A stretch of DNA of 64,000 nucleotides, taken from Kitasatospora sp. MAA4. GTDB taxonomy: Bacteria > Actinomycetota > Actinomycetes > Streptomycetales > Streptomycetaceae. This document shows, in pieces, positions 9,142 through 17,818 of this stretch. Within the stretch, counting starts at the first letter, position 1; each line of letters begins with the position of its first letter. A program made the position numbers and the translations under genes. Location: NCBI RefSeq assembly GCF_029893355.1, contig NZ_JARZAI010000004.1, positions 124,001 to 188,000 on the forward strand. Direction: 5' to 3'. The notes below the pieces were generated by a model. That model did no database searches. It was not told where the DNA came from and saw only the letters and a program-made list of their open reading frames with translations.

Positions 9142-10836
9142 TCAGCGGGCCGGCGGGCGGGCGGTGAAGCGGACGGTGATCCGCTGCGCGGTGCGGATCA
9201 CCAGGTCGGCGCCGGTCAGATCGGCGTCCGGCCGATCGGCCAGCCGGAGCGCGACGGCCGCTCCGAGCACCACCGGGTCCAGCCGGGCGGGCGCGCTGCC
9301 CCACGGCCGAACGGCCTCGGCCTCCAGCAGCAGACCCGAGCGCAGCCGCACCAGGTGGCGGTTGGCTTCGAGGGCGGCCACCGCGACGGCCAGGCCCGGC
9401 AGTTGCGCGGCCGTCCGCTCCAGCCAGGTGGCCGGCTCCGGCTCGGCGTGGGCCTCGGTGCGGGCGATCACCTCGGCGCTGAGGCGCCGGCGCAGGCGGC
9501 TCTCCTCGGCCGTGACGGCGTAGAAGCCGCGTGCCGCGGTGTGGTCCGGGCCGACGGCGTACCGGCGCAGCGCCACCTCCTCGGCGGTGGCCTCCCCCAC
9601 GACGTCGTAGGAGGTCGGGCGGCGCACGTCCACCGGGACCGGGTCGGCGTAGGGCGTCGGCTGCGGGTCGTCCTTCGGCTCGTCGACGCCGTGCAGGTAG
9701 GAGTAGAGGATCTCGCGCAGGATGCGCACGGAGTGCCCGCGCTCGCCGAGCGAGCGTTCGGTGAGCGCGGCCAGCCCGCTGCGGTCGTGGAGTTCGGCCG
9801 CGCGGTGGAGCTGGGGTTCCAGGGCGCGGTCCAGGTCGAGGGCGGGGGCGCCGCGCCCGAAGGCGTACGTCGGCGACCCGGGGTCGAGTTCCTCCTCGCC
9901 GGTCACGGTCAGTAGCGTCACCCGGTCGAGGGCCGCGCCGTACAGCGACACCGAGCCGTGGTCGCCGACCACCCAGTCGGCTGCGACCAGCGCCGCCTGC
10001 CAGCCACTGTGTGGCGGGATGATCAGCAGGCCCGAGTCCTCGGCCTCGCGGAGCAGGCCGAGCGGGTTGTGCCGGGCCCAGATGTTGGGGTGCAGGACGA
10101 CGGCCACCGCGTACTCGTCCACCGGCAGCTCGCGGACCAGTCGCAGCGGCAGCTCGGGGAACCGGCCGAGCGAGGAGTGCGCGCTCCAGGTGGAGCTGAC
10201 CACGACGAGCTTGCGACCTGCCACCGCGCCCAGCCTGCGCCGGTAGCGGTCGCGCTCGGCCAGGCTGTCCAGGAGGCGGTCGAAGCAGGGGTCACCGACC
10301 ACCCGGGCCCGGGGCAGGGCCTCCGGGCAGGCCAGCCGCAGCCGTTCGAGCTGCTCCTCGTGGGAGAGGCCGATCACGACCGGAACCGGTCGGCCGTGCC
10401 AGGTCAGCTCGTGGCGCGACAGACCCGCCGGGGAGCGGTCGTCGCCCGTGGTCGGGCGGACCAGCCGGTTGTATCCGGCGCCGTGCGGCAGGACGACCAG
10501 CGGGGCCCGCAGCTGGTGCATCGAGCGGTGCACCGTGCAGGCCACCGCGAGGTCGAAGGTCCGCCGGGTGGCCTCGCTCCAGGGCAGCACGGTGATGCCA
10601 GGCAGCGAGGCCAGGTAGGCGTCCAGGCCGGCGGCGAAGGCCGAACCGGGGTTCACCGTGATGTAGAGCTCGATGCCGTCCTGCGGGCGCAGCAGCGGCA
10701 GCACGTCGAGGACCCGGGTGGCGGAGGTCAGCGTCCGGGTGACCGCGAGGACGCGCGCCTTGGCCGACCAGGTGTCCCACCGGTCGTCGTCGACGCGCCG
10801 GGGCAGCAGGCGCGAGAGCAGATCGAACAGCGCCAC
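9142..10836 (-). CDS. GT-B/CDP-glycerol glycerophosphotransferase-like protein of unknown substrate
   Basis: The 564-residue protein resembles two-Rossmann-domain GT-B transferases of the CDP-glycerol glycerophosphotransferase type. Supporting stretches are VLPHGAGYNRLV near 115-127, the central VVVSSTWSAHSS with a following VVLHPNIWARHNP, and VVGDHGSVSLYGA, which matches the family's 'DySS' loop position. A C-terminal extension of about 180 residues is not recognised. There is no signal peptide or membrane segment. The GTG start follows GGGAGG only two bases away, so the start is less certain. The role could be teichoic-acid-like polymer synthesis, but that is inference from the fold. Confidence 0.55.
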   Translation of the reverse strand: MALFDLLSRLLPRRVDDDRWDTWSAKARVLAVTRTLTSATRVLDVLPLLRPQDGIELYITVNPGSAFAAGLDAYLASLPGITVLPWSEATRRTFDLAVACTVHRSMHQLRAPLVVLPHGAGYNRLVRPTTGDDRSPAGLSRHELTWHGRPVPVVIGLSHEEQLERLRLACPEALPRARVVGDPCFDRLLDSLAERDRYRRRLGAVAGRKLVVVSSTWSAHSSLGRFPELPLRLVRELPVDEYAVAVVLHPNIWARHNPLGLLREAEDSGLLIIPPHSGWQAALVAADWVVGDHGSVSLYGAALDRVTLLTVTGEEELDPGSPTYAFGRGAPALDLDRALEPQLHRAAELHDRSGLAALTERSLGERGHSVRILREILYSYLHGVDEPKDDPQPTPYADPVPVDVRRPTSYDVVGEATAEEVALRRYAVGPDHTAARGFYAVTAEESRLRRRLSAEVIARTEAHAEPEPATWLERTAAQLPGLAVAVAALEANRHLVRLRSGLLLEAEAVRPWGSAPARLDPVVLGAAVALRLADRPDADLTGADLVIRTAQRITVRFTARPPAR

Positions 10837-10911
10837 ACCTCCCGCTCGACCGGACGACGGCTACCCCGTGATCGTAGTCAATGCGACCAGGCCGTGAAGG
10901 ACCGGGCTTGC

Positions 10912-10946
10912 GCGCAGGCCGCCGCCGTTCGGGCGACGGCCTGCGC
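10912..10946 (-). terminator. Hairpin terminator of the phospholipase C gene
   Basis: A 15-bp stem with one mismatch (GCGCAGGCCGCCGCC / GGCGACGGCCTGCGC) and a 5-base loop lies 34 bases after the stop of the minus-strand phospholipase gene and before the GT-B-like gene. Confidence 0.7.
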
Positions 10947-10979
10947 TGGGTCCGGGCCGCGAGGTACGGGCGCCGGGCG

Positions 10980-13055
10980 TCAGCCGCTGACGCTCGTGCT
11001 GCCCGTCTCGATGTGGCCGGTGGCCCGGCGGGACCAGGAGGCGTCGCCGCTGACGGTGACCGTGAAGTCGTACCAGCCGCCGGCGATGGTGACGGCGTTG
11101 AAGTAGTCCGAGACGGTGGTTCCGGGGGCGACCTGGTAGGTCCACGGGCCGTCGGTGCGGTAGTTGGTCGACGTGATGGTGAAGGTGACCGTGCTGGAAC
11201 CGGTGTTGGCCATCTTGAACCAGACCGCCGGCTGCCCGGTGTTCGGTGCCGGCGCGTAGTACGTCGAGGCCTCGGCGGTCTTGCCGGCGGTGGTCGCGTT
11301 CCCGGTGAAGCGGCGCAGGAAGCGGTTGGGGCCGACCACGCTGAGGTCGTACTGCCCGTTGCCGTAGTTCGTACCGATGTTGAAGAAGTCACTGGCGCTG
11401 CCGTCGGCGCCGGTCGCGGCGTTGTAGGGCGCGACGGTGTACTGCCAGGGACCGCCGGTGCGGTAGGCGTTGGCGTAGATCGAGTAGTGCGCGTGGGCGG
11501 TGGCCTGCGGGCCCTGGTTGGCCATGTCGATCCAGAGCAGGATCTGGTTGTTGGCGTCGTACTCGATGCGGTCCACCCAGGCGTTGGGCTGGTACGGCAG
11601 CGCGCGGGCGGGCTTGCTGCCGGACTCCTGGACGGGCATCGCGTTGGTGCCGGGGCTCGGGTTGATCTGCGTGTTGGCGGTGGCCTGGCTGATGGTGGCA
11701 CTGGTGTCGGGCAGGCCGGGCAGGCCGTACACCGGGTTGGCGAAGTCGAAGGCCCCCGTCAGGTCGCCGCAGACCTGGCGGCGCCAGGCGCTGATGTTCT
11801 GACAGGCGGCGGGGGTGCCCAGGGCGGCGGTCCAGGTCTCCAGGAACTGCAGGACGCTGGTGTGGTCGTAGACCTGGGAGTCGACGTAGCCGCCGCGGGT
11901 CCACGGCGAGGCGATGATCATGGGCACCCGGAAGCCGAGGCCTATGTTGGTGCCGGAGTAGAACTCGCCCGCGGTCCCGGCGGGCGCGACGGGCGGCGGC
12001 ACGTGGTCGAAGAAGCCGTCGTTCTCGTCGTAGTTGAGGAACAGGACGGTGGAGTTGAAGGTGTCCGGGTCCGCGGCCAGGGCCTGGATCACCAGGTTGA
12101 CGAAGTGCGCGCCGTTCTCCGGCGGGCCGTCCGGGTGCTCGGAGAAGAGCTGGTTGGAGACCACCCAGGAGACCTGCGGCAGGGTGCCCGCGAGAGCGTC
12201 GGCCCTGATCGCGGCCGCGATGTCGTCCGGCGTCGAACCGGTGCTGGGCACCGAGGCCATTCCGCGCTGGGCGAGCGGGCTCGAACTCGGCGCTCCCGTG
12301 AACTGGTTGAAGTAGGCGAGGGCGTTGTCGCCGAAGTTGTCGGAGGCGTTCTGGTAGACCTTCCAGCTGACGCCGGCGTTCTGCAGGGACTCGGCGTAGG
12401 TCTGCCAGTGCAGGCCCGACTCCGAGCCGCCGTCGTAGGCCGGGCCGCCCGCGGTGGCCGACGGGTCGATCGTGCCGGACCACAGGTAGGTGCGGTTGGG
12501 ACCGGTCGCCGACAGGATCGAGCAGTGGTACGCGTCGCAGATCGTGTAGGCGTCGGCCAGCGCGTAGTGGAACGGGATGTCCGAGCGGTTCATGAAGCCC
12601 ATGGTCCGGTTCGAGCCCTTGGCGGCGATCCAGGAGTCCATCTTCCCGTTGTTCCACGCCTGGTGCTGGGTGGACCAGGAGTGGTCGAGCGAGCCGTCGC
12701 ACTGCGCCAGCTGCTCCTTGCTGACACCCCACCACCAGGTGCTGGTGTCGCTGAGCTGCCACGGGTACTGCCGGCCGCTGCCGTTGGGCTGGTTGAAGAC
12801 GCTGTTGCCGCCCGCGAGTTGGATGGTGGCTCTGTCACCGAAGCCGCGCACGCCCTTCATCGCGCCGAAGTAGTGGTCGAAGCTGCGGTTCTCCTGCATC
12901 AGGACGACGACGTGCTTGACGTCGGCGATCGTCCCGGTGGTCCCGGTGGTCGCGGCGGCCGCGCGGGGCGTCGCACCGGGCAGGGAGTCCAGGCCGATGG
13001 CGGCGCCCAGCGCGGCGGCGGAGCCGAGGAAGGTGCGGCGAGTGACGGGCGTCAT
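10980..13055 (-). CDS. Tat-secreted phosphocholine-specific phospholipase C (non-haemolytic type)
   Basis: The 691-residue protein starts at ATG 13053-13055 behind a GGAGG site. It has a twin-arginine signal (TRRTFLGSAAALG, residues 5-17). The phosphoesterase domain begins with KHVVVLMQENRSFDHYFG (47-64), diagnostic of the phospholipase C/acid phosphatase family, and extends to about residue 480. Two C-terminal domains of about 90 residues each (DUF756 type) end the protein, both rich in YDLSVVGPNRF / YDFTVTVSGD beta-strand patterns. The enzyme should hydrolyse phosphatidylcholine-like lipids outside the cell, supplying phosphate. I did not find clear PhoP-box direct repeats upstream, although a 14-bp palindrome is present. 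Confidence 0.92.
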   Translation of the reverse strand: MTPVTRRTFLGSAAALGAAIGLDSLPGATPRAAAATTGTTGTIADVKHVVVLMQENRSFDHYFGAMKGVRGFGDRATIQLAGGNSVFNQPNGSGRQYPWQLSDTSTWWWGVSKEQLAQCDGSLDHSWSTQHQAWNNGKMDSWIAAKGSNRTMGFMNRSDIPFHYALADAYTICDAYHCSILSATGPNRTYLWSGTIDPSATAGGPAYDGGSESGLHWQTYAESLQNAGVSWKVYQNASDNFGDNALAYFNQFTGAPSSSPLAQRGMASVPSTGSTPDDIAAAIRADALAGTLPQVSWVVSNQLFSEHPDGPPENGAHFVNLVIQALAADPDTFNSTVLFLNYDENDGFFDHVPPPVAPAGTAGEFYSGTNIGLGFRVPMIIASPWTRGGYVDSQVYDHTSVLQFLETWTAALGTPAACQNISAWRRQVCGDLTGAFDFANPVYGLPGLPDTSATISQATANTQINPSPGTNAMPVQESGSKPARALPYQPNAWVDRIEYDANNQILLWIDMANQGPQATAHAHYSIYANAYRTGGPWQYTVAPYNAATGADGSASDFFNIGTNYGNGQYDLSVVGPNRFLRRFTGNATTAGKTAEASTYYAPAPNTGQPAVWFKMANTGSSTVTFTITSTNYRTDGPWTYQVAPGTTVSDYFNAVTIAGGWYDFTVTVSGDASWSRRATGHIETGSTSVSG

Positions 13056-13117
13056 ACGAGGCCTCCGGAAAGTTAGCTGGACAACTACAGCCAGCAGACT
13101 GTGCAGCAGGCAGATGT

Positions 13118-13131
13118 CTACTGTCCAGTAG
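13118..13131. promoter_or_regulatory. 14-bp palindrome upstream of the phospholipase C gene
   Basis: CTACTGTCCAGTAG is a perfect palindrome about 63 bases upstream of the phospholipase start, in the region divergent with the antiporter gene. It is a candidate operator; the regulator is unknown. Confidence 0.4.
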
Positions 13132-13313
13132 TCACGTAGCAATCAGATGAAGCGCAGAGGTCGGCTGGCTGGGGAGCCGGCTCCACCACTGCCGGGCCCT
13201 GCTAAAGTCCCGATAAATTACCCAAGGTGTGCCGGGAAGCCTGGTCGGCTCGGGGGACGACTGCGCCGATCGGGCGGCAGCGACCCCGCTCGTCGTGATG
13301 GGGTCTTTCGCAG

Positions 13314-14861
13314 ATGCACGCCGTGGGAATCGTCCTGTTCCTGGTGGTTCTGGCCACCGCCGTGGCCACCTTCGCCCGGCGCCTGCGCGTGCCCGCGCCC
13401 TCGCTGCTGGTCCTGGCCGGCCTCGGGGTGGCGCTGATACCCGGCGTGCCCGCGCTGCACATCCCGCCGCAGGCGATCGCCCTGGTGGTCCTTCCCCCGC
13501 TGCTGTACGCCTCCGCCGAGGAGCTGTCGCTGCGTGACCTGCGCGCGGTGTGGAAGCCGGTGACGATCCTCGCCTTCGGCCTGCTCTTCGCCTCGGCGGC
13601 GGCCGCCGGCTTCGCGGCGGTCGCGGTGACCGGGCTGCCACCCGCGATGGCGTTCGTGCTGGGCGCCGTGCTCGCCTCCACCGATCCGGTGGCGGTCACC
13701 GCGCTCGGCCGTCGGCTCGCGCTGCCGGGGCGCGTCCAGGTCCTGGTGCAGGCGGAGAGCCTGTTCAACGACGCCACCTCGCTGGTGCTGTTCAAGGTCG
13801 CCGTCGGCATCGCCGTGGCCACCGGAACGGCCGTCAGCCTGCCTGCGGCCGGCGGGGAGTTCGTGCTGCTCGCCGGCGGTGGCAGCGTGATCGGCGCCGC
13901 CGTCGCCGGCCTGGTGTGGCTGGTCCGCCGGCGTACCGCGGACCCGGTGCTGGAGACCGTGATCGCCCTGGTCACCCCGTACGCGGCCTATGTGCTGGCG
14001 GAGTCCGCACACACCTCGGGCATCACCTCGGTCGTCGTCGCCGGCGTGCTGCTCGGCCGGACCGGACACCGCCTCACCGACGCCCGCATCCGCCTGCAAC
14101 TGCACGCCGTCTACGCGGTGGTGGTGTTCATCCTGGAGAGCGTGGTCTTCAGCATCGTCGGCCTGGAACTGCCCACGCTGGTGCGGGACCTGCCCCGGGG
14201 CAGCGGCTGGTGGCCGTTGCAGGCCCTGGCCCTGGCCGGCGTGCTGATCGCCGTCCGCGTGCTGTCGACCCTGCCGCTGACCCGGGCGATCAAGCCCTCC
14301 CGGGGCCGGCTCTCCTGGCGGGTGGCCGGGGTGCTGACCTGGGTCGGCACCCGCGGCGTGATGCCGCTGGCCGCAGCCCTGTCGATCCCGCTCGCCGCGG
14401 ACAACGGCACCGCGCTGGCCGGACGCCCACTGGCGCTGGTGCTGACCACGGCGGTCGTCGTCTTCACCCTGGTCGTCCAGGGCCTCAGCCTGGCGGCCGT
14501 GGTCAACCGCTCCGGGCTGGCCCTGGAGCCCGAGCACACCGCCCGCGAGGAGGCCAGCGCCCGCGACGCCCTCAACCGTGCCGCGCTGACCCATGTCGAC
14601 GACCTCGCCGCACTGGAGGCGATACCCGACACCGTCATCGACCGGGTCCGACGCGCCCTGACCGCTCGCCTCGACCACAGCATCGACGGCCCGGACGGCA
14701 GCACCGTGGACGCCGTCTACCGCGAGCTGCGGCACGAGGTGATCGCCGTCCAGAGCACCGAGCTGCGCCGCCTGTACGACGAACACCGCATCAGCGACAC
14801 CACCCGCCGAAGCCTCCAGCACGACCTCGACCGCGAGGAAGCCGCCCTCGGCACCCCGTGA
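13314..14861 (+). CDS. CPA1-family Na+/H+ antiporter
   Basis: The 515-residue integral membrane protein has about twelve hydrophobic segments over residues 1-400. It carries the family signatures ASTDPVAVTALG and ESLFNDATSLVLF, which supply the acidic residues for cation exchange, and a cytoplasmic tail of about 110 residues with acidic and basic helices. It should extrude sodium or potassium in exchange for protons at the cytoplasmic membrane. ATG 13314 has only a poor Shine-Dalgarno. It is divergent from the phospholipase gene, with about 258 bases between starts. Confidence 0.9.
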   Translation: MHAVGIVLFLVVLATAVATFARRLRVPAPSLLVLAGLGVALIPGVPALHIPPQAIALVVLPPLLYASAEELSLRDLRAVWKPVTILAFGLLFASAAAAGFAAVAVTGLPPAMAFVLGAVLASTDPVAVTALGRRLALPGRVQVLVQAESLFNDATSLVLFKVAVGIAVATGTAVSLPAAGGEFVLLAGGGSVIGAAVAGLVWLVRRRTADPVLETVIALVTPYAAYVLAESAHTSGITSVVVAGVLLGRTGHRLTDARIRLQLHAVYAVVVFILESVVFSIVGLELPTLVRDLPRGSGWWPLQALALAGVLIAVRVLSTLPLTRAIKPSRGRLSWRVAGVLTWVGTRGVMPLAAALSIPLAADNGTALAGRPLALVLTTAVVVFTLVVQGLSLAAVVNRSGLALEPEHTAREEASARDALNRAALTHVDDLAALEAIPDTVIDRVRRALTARLDHSIDGPDGSTVDAVYRELRHEVIAVQSTELRRLYDEHRISDTTRRSLQHDLDREEAALGTP

Positions 14862-14950
14862 GGGCCTCGGCTCGGTGCGCCTTCTCCCTGACGCGCGATC
14901 AGCCCTCTTTCGCACAGCGTCAGACTTTCCCGAACTTTATCGGACACACG

Positions 14951-14969
14951 GTCACACTTGGCGTGTGAC
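14951..14969. promoter_or_regulatory. Inverted repeat upstream of the secreted HExxE protein
   Basis: GTCACAC-TTGGC-GTGTGAC is a perfect 7-bp inverted repeat with a 5-base spacer, about 70 bases upstream of the GTG start at 15040. Its position in a less GC-rich leader suits an operator for that gene. The rest of 14862-15039 shows nothing else I can assign. Confidence 0.45.
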
Positions 14970-15039
14970 ATGTGCAATTGTACGTGCCGACCAGATCGGT
15001 GTGTGCATCCGCCACCGATGACACCGAGAAAGGAACGCT

Positions 15040-16977
15040 GTGACCTCATCACGTTCCAGTGCGCGGCGCGGGACGGGGCTGTTCGCCTCTGCCCTGCTCG
15101 CACTCGGCATGGTGCTGACCGGGCTCGCCGGCACCGCACAGGCCACCGATCCCGTGCCTGACGCAGCGTCACATCCGGCTTCAGCCGGGTGGGTTCAGAC
15201 GCACGGCAACTGGGTCCAGATCCAGCCGGGCCACCCGCACGCCGCGCTCAGCGCGCGCCCCGCCGCGCCGTCGGGTCCGCAGTCCGGGCCGACGTCCCAC
15301 GCCGACCCGGCCAAGGCCGACGTCGTGGTCAACAACGACCAGCCGAACATGACCTACCGCGGCGGCCAGGACTCGGTCGGCGTCACCTCCGGGCCGCCCA
15401 AGGTCTACGTCATCTACTGGGGCTCCCAGTGGGGCACGGCCGGCCAGGACGCCGACGGCAACACCACGCTCTCCAACGACCCCGACAACGCCGCGCCGTA
15501 CCAGCAGTCGTTCTTCAAGGGCCTGGGCACCAACAACGACGCCTGGAGCGGCGTGCTGACCCAGTACTGCGAGAACGTGGCCTCCGGCAGCGGGAGTTGC
15601 CCCTCCAACGCCTCGCACGTGGGCTACCCGCAGGGCGGCGCACTGGCCGGCGTCTGGGTGGACAACACGGCGGCTGCCCCCGACCGCGCCACCGAACCGC
15701 AGATCGCGGCCGAAGCAGCGGCCGCCGCCAAGCACTTCGGCAACACCACCACGGCGCAGAACCGCAACGTCCAGTACGTGGTCAGCACGGCCAAGGGCAT
15801 GGACCCGGACAGCTGGCACGAGCTCGACACCTGGTGCGCCTGGCACACCTTCGAGCGCTCCAGCTACGGCACGCTGGCGTACACGATCATGCCGTACCTG
15901 ACCGACAACAAGTACTGCGGCACCAACTGGATCAACCCGGGCCCGCGCGGCCGGTTGGACGGCTACTCCATCCTCGGCGGGCACGAGTACGCCGAGACCC
16001 TCACCGACCAGAACGCGATGGGCGGTTGGATCGACCCGGCCGGCCAGGAGAACGGCGACAAGTGCGCCTGGATCACCCAGGGGACGCCCGGCGGCCTGTT
16101 CAACCTGCAACTCGCCACCGGCCCGTTCGCCGTGCAGACCACCTGGTCCAACGACCAGCACACCTGCTCGGGTTCGCATCCCGTGGTGGCCAACCAGCCG
16201 CTCGTCGTCAGCACCATCTGCGACCAGACCGCCGCACCGGGCCAGCAGGTCAGCGTCCCGGTGGTCGCCACCGACCAGAGCGCGCGACGACTCACCTACC
16301 GCGCCACCGGCCTGCCGCACGGCCTTAGCATCGACCCGCACACCGGGGTCATCCACGGCCGCACGCAGGACCGCGGCTACCACGACGTCTCCGTCACGGT
16401 CCGCGACGACGCCGGCCACCAGGCGGGCACCCGGTTCTGGTACGGCTTCTTCACCTCGGGTGAGTACGGCTGCCTCGGGATCGAGCAGATCGTCGACCCC
16501 GGCTTCGAGGTCCCGGCGGACGCGAAGGGCAACTACCCCGGCTGGTGGTCCCAGTCCTCGCCCGGCATCATCACCCAGTCCGCCGCCCACCAGCCGCACT
16601 CGGGCGCCGGGTACGCCTGGCTCGGTCACAGCGCCGCCCAGGACGACTCGCTCTCCCAGGGCGTGGAGACCACTCCCGGCTACACCCGGGCCTCGCTCTC
16701 CTTCTGGCTGCACGTCGACTCCGCGAACACCGCGGCGACCGCGCAGGACAACCTGACCCTGGAGCTGGACGACCAGTACTCGGGCAAGCAGATCGCCGTC
16801 CTGAAGAACTGGTCCAACCTGGACGCCAGCAGCGGCTACGTTCCGGTCTCGATCGACCTGACGCCTTACGTGGCACCGGAGTTCGGCTCCACCGTGATCG
16901 TGAAGTTCACCTCGCACGAGACCGGCAGCGCCAACACCGCGTTCCTTGTCGACGACACCTCCATCCACCTGAGCTGA
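15040..16977 (+). CDS. Large secreted protein with HExxE motif, Ig-like and jelly-roll domains
   Basis: The 645-residue protein starts at GTG 15040 after AGAAAGGA and has a Sec signal peptide ending near AQA (residue 35). The main domain (about 95-390) contains GGHEYAETLTD (His315, Glu316), then GGWIDPAGQENGDKC, a pattern typical of secreted actinobacterial proteins thought to be metallohydrolases and reminiscent of EXORDIUM-type proteins. A putative Ig domain (about 395-470, 'LPHGLSIDPHTGVIHG') follows, and a jelly-roll-like C-terminus (about 490-645). Protease activity is inference; His and Glu ligands are present but a third ligand is not certain. A strong terminator follows. Confidence 0.75.
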   Translation: MTSSRSSARRGTGLFASALLALGMVLTGLAGTAQATDPVPDAASHPASAGWVQTHGNWVQIQPGHPHAALSARPAAPSGPQSGPTSHADPAKADVVVNNDQPNMTYRGGQDSVGVTSGPPKVYVIYWGSQWGTAGQDADGNTTLSNDPDNAAPYQQSFFKGLGTNNDAWSGVLTQYCENVASGSGSCPSNASHVGYPQGGALAGVWVDNTAAAPDRATEPQIAAEAAAAAKHFGNTTTAQNRNVQYVVSTAKGMDPDSWHELDTWCAWHTFERSSYGTLAYTIMPYLTDNKYCGTNWINPGPRGRLDGYSILGGHEYAETLTDQNAMGGWIDPAGQENGDKCAWITQGTPGGLFNLQLATGPFAVQTTWSNDQHTCSGSHPVVANQPLVVSTICDQTAAPGQQVSVPVVATDQSARRLTYRATGLPHGLSIDPHTGVIHGRTQDRGYHDVSVTVRDDAGHQAGTRFWYGFFTSGEYGCLGIEQIVDPGFEVPADAKGNYPGWWSQSSPGIITQSAAHQPHSGAGYAWLGHSAAQDDSLSQGVETTPGYTRASLSFWLHVDSANTAATAQDNLTLELDDQYSGKQIAVLKNWSNLDASSGYVPVSIDLTPYVAPEFGSTVIVKFTSHETGSANTAFLVDDTSIHLS

Positions 16978-16984
16978 CCCTGCG

Positions 16985-17024
16985 GCGCGCCGTCCCGGCC
17001 CACCCCACGGCCGGGACGGCGCGC
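16985..17024. terminator. Bidirectional 16-bp-stem terminator between convergent genes
   Basis: A perfect 16-bp inverted repeat (GCGCGCCGTCCCGGCC / GGCCGGGACGGCGCGC) with an 8-base loop lies between the stop of the secreted HExxE protein and the stop of the convergent ArsR-type regulator, so it can serve both. Confidence 0.85.
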
Positions 17025-17043
17025 GTCCATGAGGGCGTGGAAG

Positions 17044-17754
17044 CTACTCGGCACCACCGGGGCGACGCGCGGGCAGTTCAAGGCCGAGCAGCTCCCGGAA
17101 CGCCGTGCGGCCGCCCGGGGTGACCGCCAGGGCCCGGCCGGTGCCGATCCGCTCCACCCAGCGCTGGTCGAGCGCCCGTCCGCACAGCGCCGCACCGACC
17201 GTGCCGGCCAGATGGTGGCGGCGTTCCGTCCAGTCCAGGCAGCTGCGCACCAGCGGCCTGGACCCTTTCAGGGCCGCCAGGTCGATCCCCTGCGACGCCA
17301 ACCAGGCCCGGCCCGCCGCGGTGACCGCGAACCCCGCGTCGTCGCTGACCAGGCCCCGGGCGAGGACGGCGTCGGTGACGGCGACGCCGAGCCGGCCGGC
17401 GAGGTGGTCGTAGCAGGTCCGGGCCTGCGCCTCGGCGCTCATCCGGACCGACTCGCGCAGGTTCCCAGGGGTGGCGGCGGGAGCGGCGACGGACGACGCG
17501 TAGACGGCGAGATTCTCGATCAGTGCCGCGGCCGCCGGGTTGGCCAGCCGGACGTAGCGGTGCCGGCCCTGCCGCTCCTCGGCCAGCAGGCCGCCGGCGA
17601 CCAGCCGGGAGAGGTGCTCACTCGCGGTGGACGGTGAGACTCCGGCGTGCCGGGCCAACTCACCTGCGGTCCAGGCCCGTCCGTCCAGCAGCGCCATGCA
17701 GAAGGCGGCCCGGGTGCGGTCGGCGAGCAGCCCGGCGAGTTGGTCCAGTGACAT
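17044..17754 (-). CDS. ArsR-type winged-helix transcriptional regulator
   Basis: The 236-residue protein starts at ATG 17752-17754, preceded on its strand by GGAGGA; longer in-frame extensions lack a ribosome site. The N-terminal 95 residues form an ArsR/HTH-20 winged helix (LAGLLADRTRAAFCMALLDGR, then AGELARHAGVSPSTASEHLSRLV). The remainder, about 140 residues, holds a single-domain C-terminus of unknown ligand, with no obvious metal-binding Cys pair. It is divergent from the P450/PEP-mutase operon with only 64 bases between starts, so it probably represses that operon and itself. Confidence 0.85.
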   Translation of the reverse strand: MSLDQLAGLLADRTRAAFCMALLDGRAWTAGELARHAGVSPSTASEHLSRLVAGGLLAEERQGRHRYVRLANPAAAALIENLAVYASSVAAPAATPGNLRESVRMSAEAQARTCYDHLAGRLGVAVTDAVLARGLVSDDAGFAVTAAGRAWLASQGIDLAALKGSRPLVRSCLDWTERRHHLAGTVGAALCGRALDQRWVERIGTGRALAVTPGGRTAFRELLGLELPARRPGGAE

Positions 17755-17818
17755 TCCTCCATCATGCCCTCGGCACAGTTCGGCGGGCACCGAAGTGTTC
17801 GGGTCGTAGGTTGGGTGC

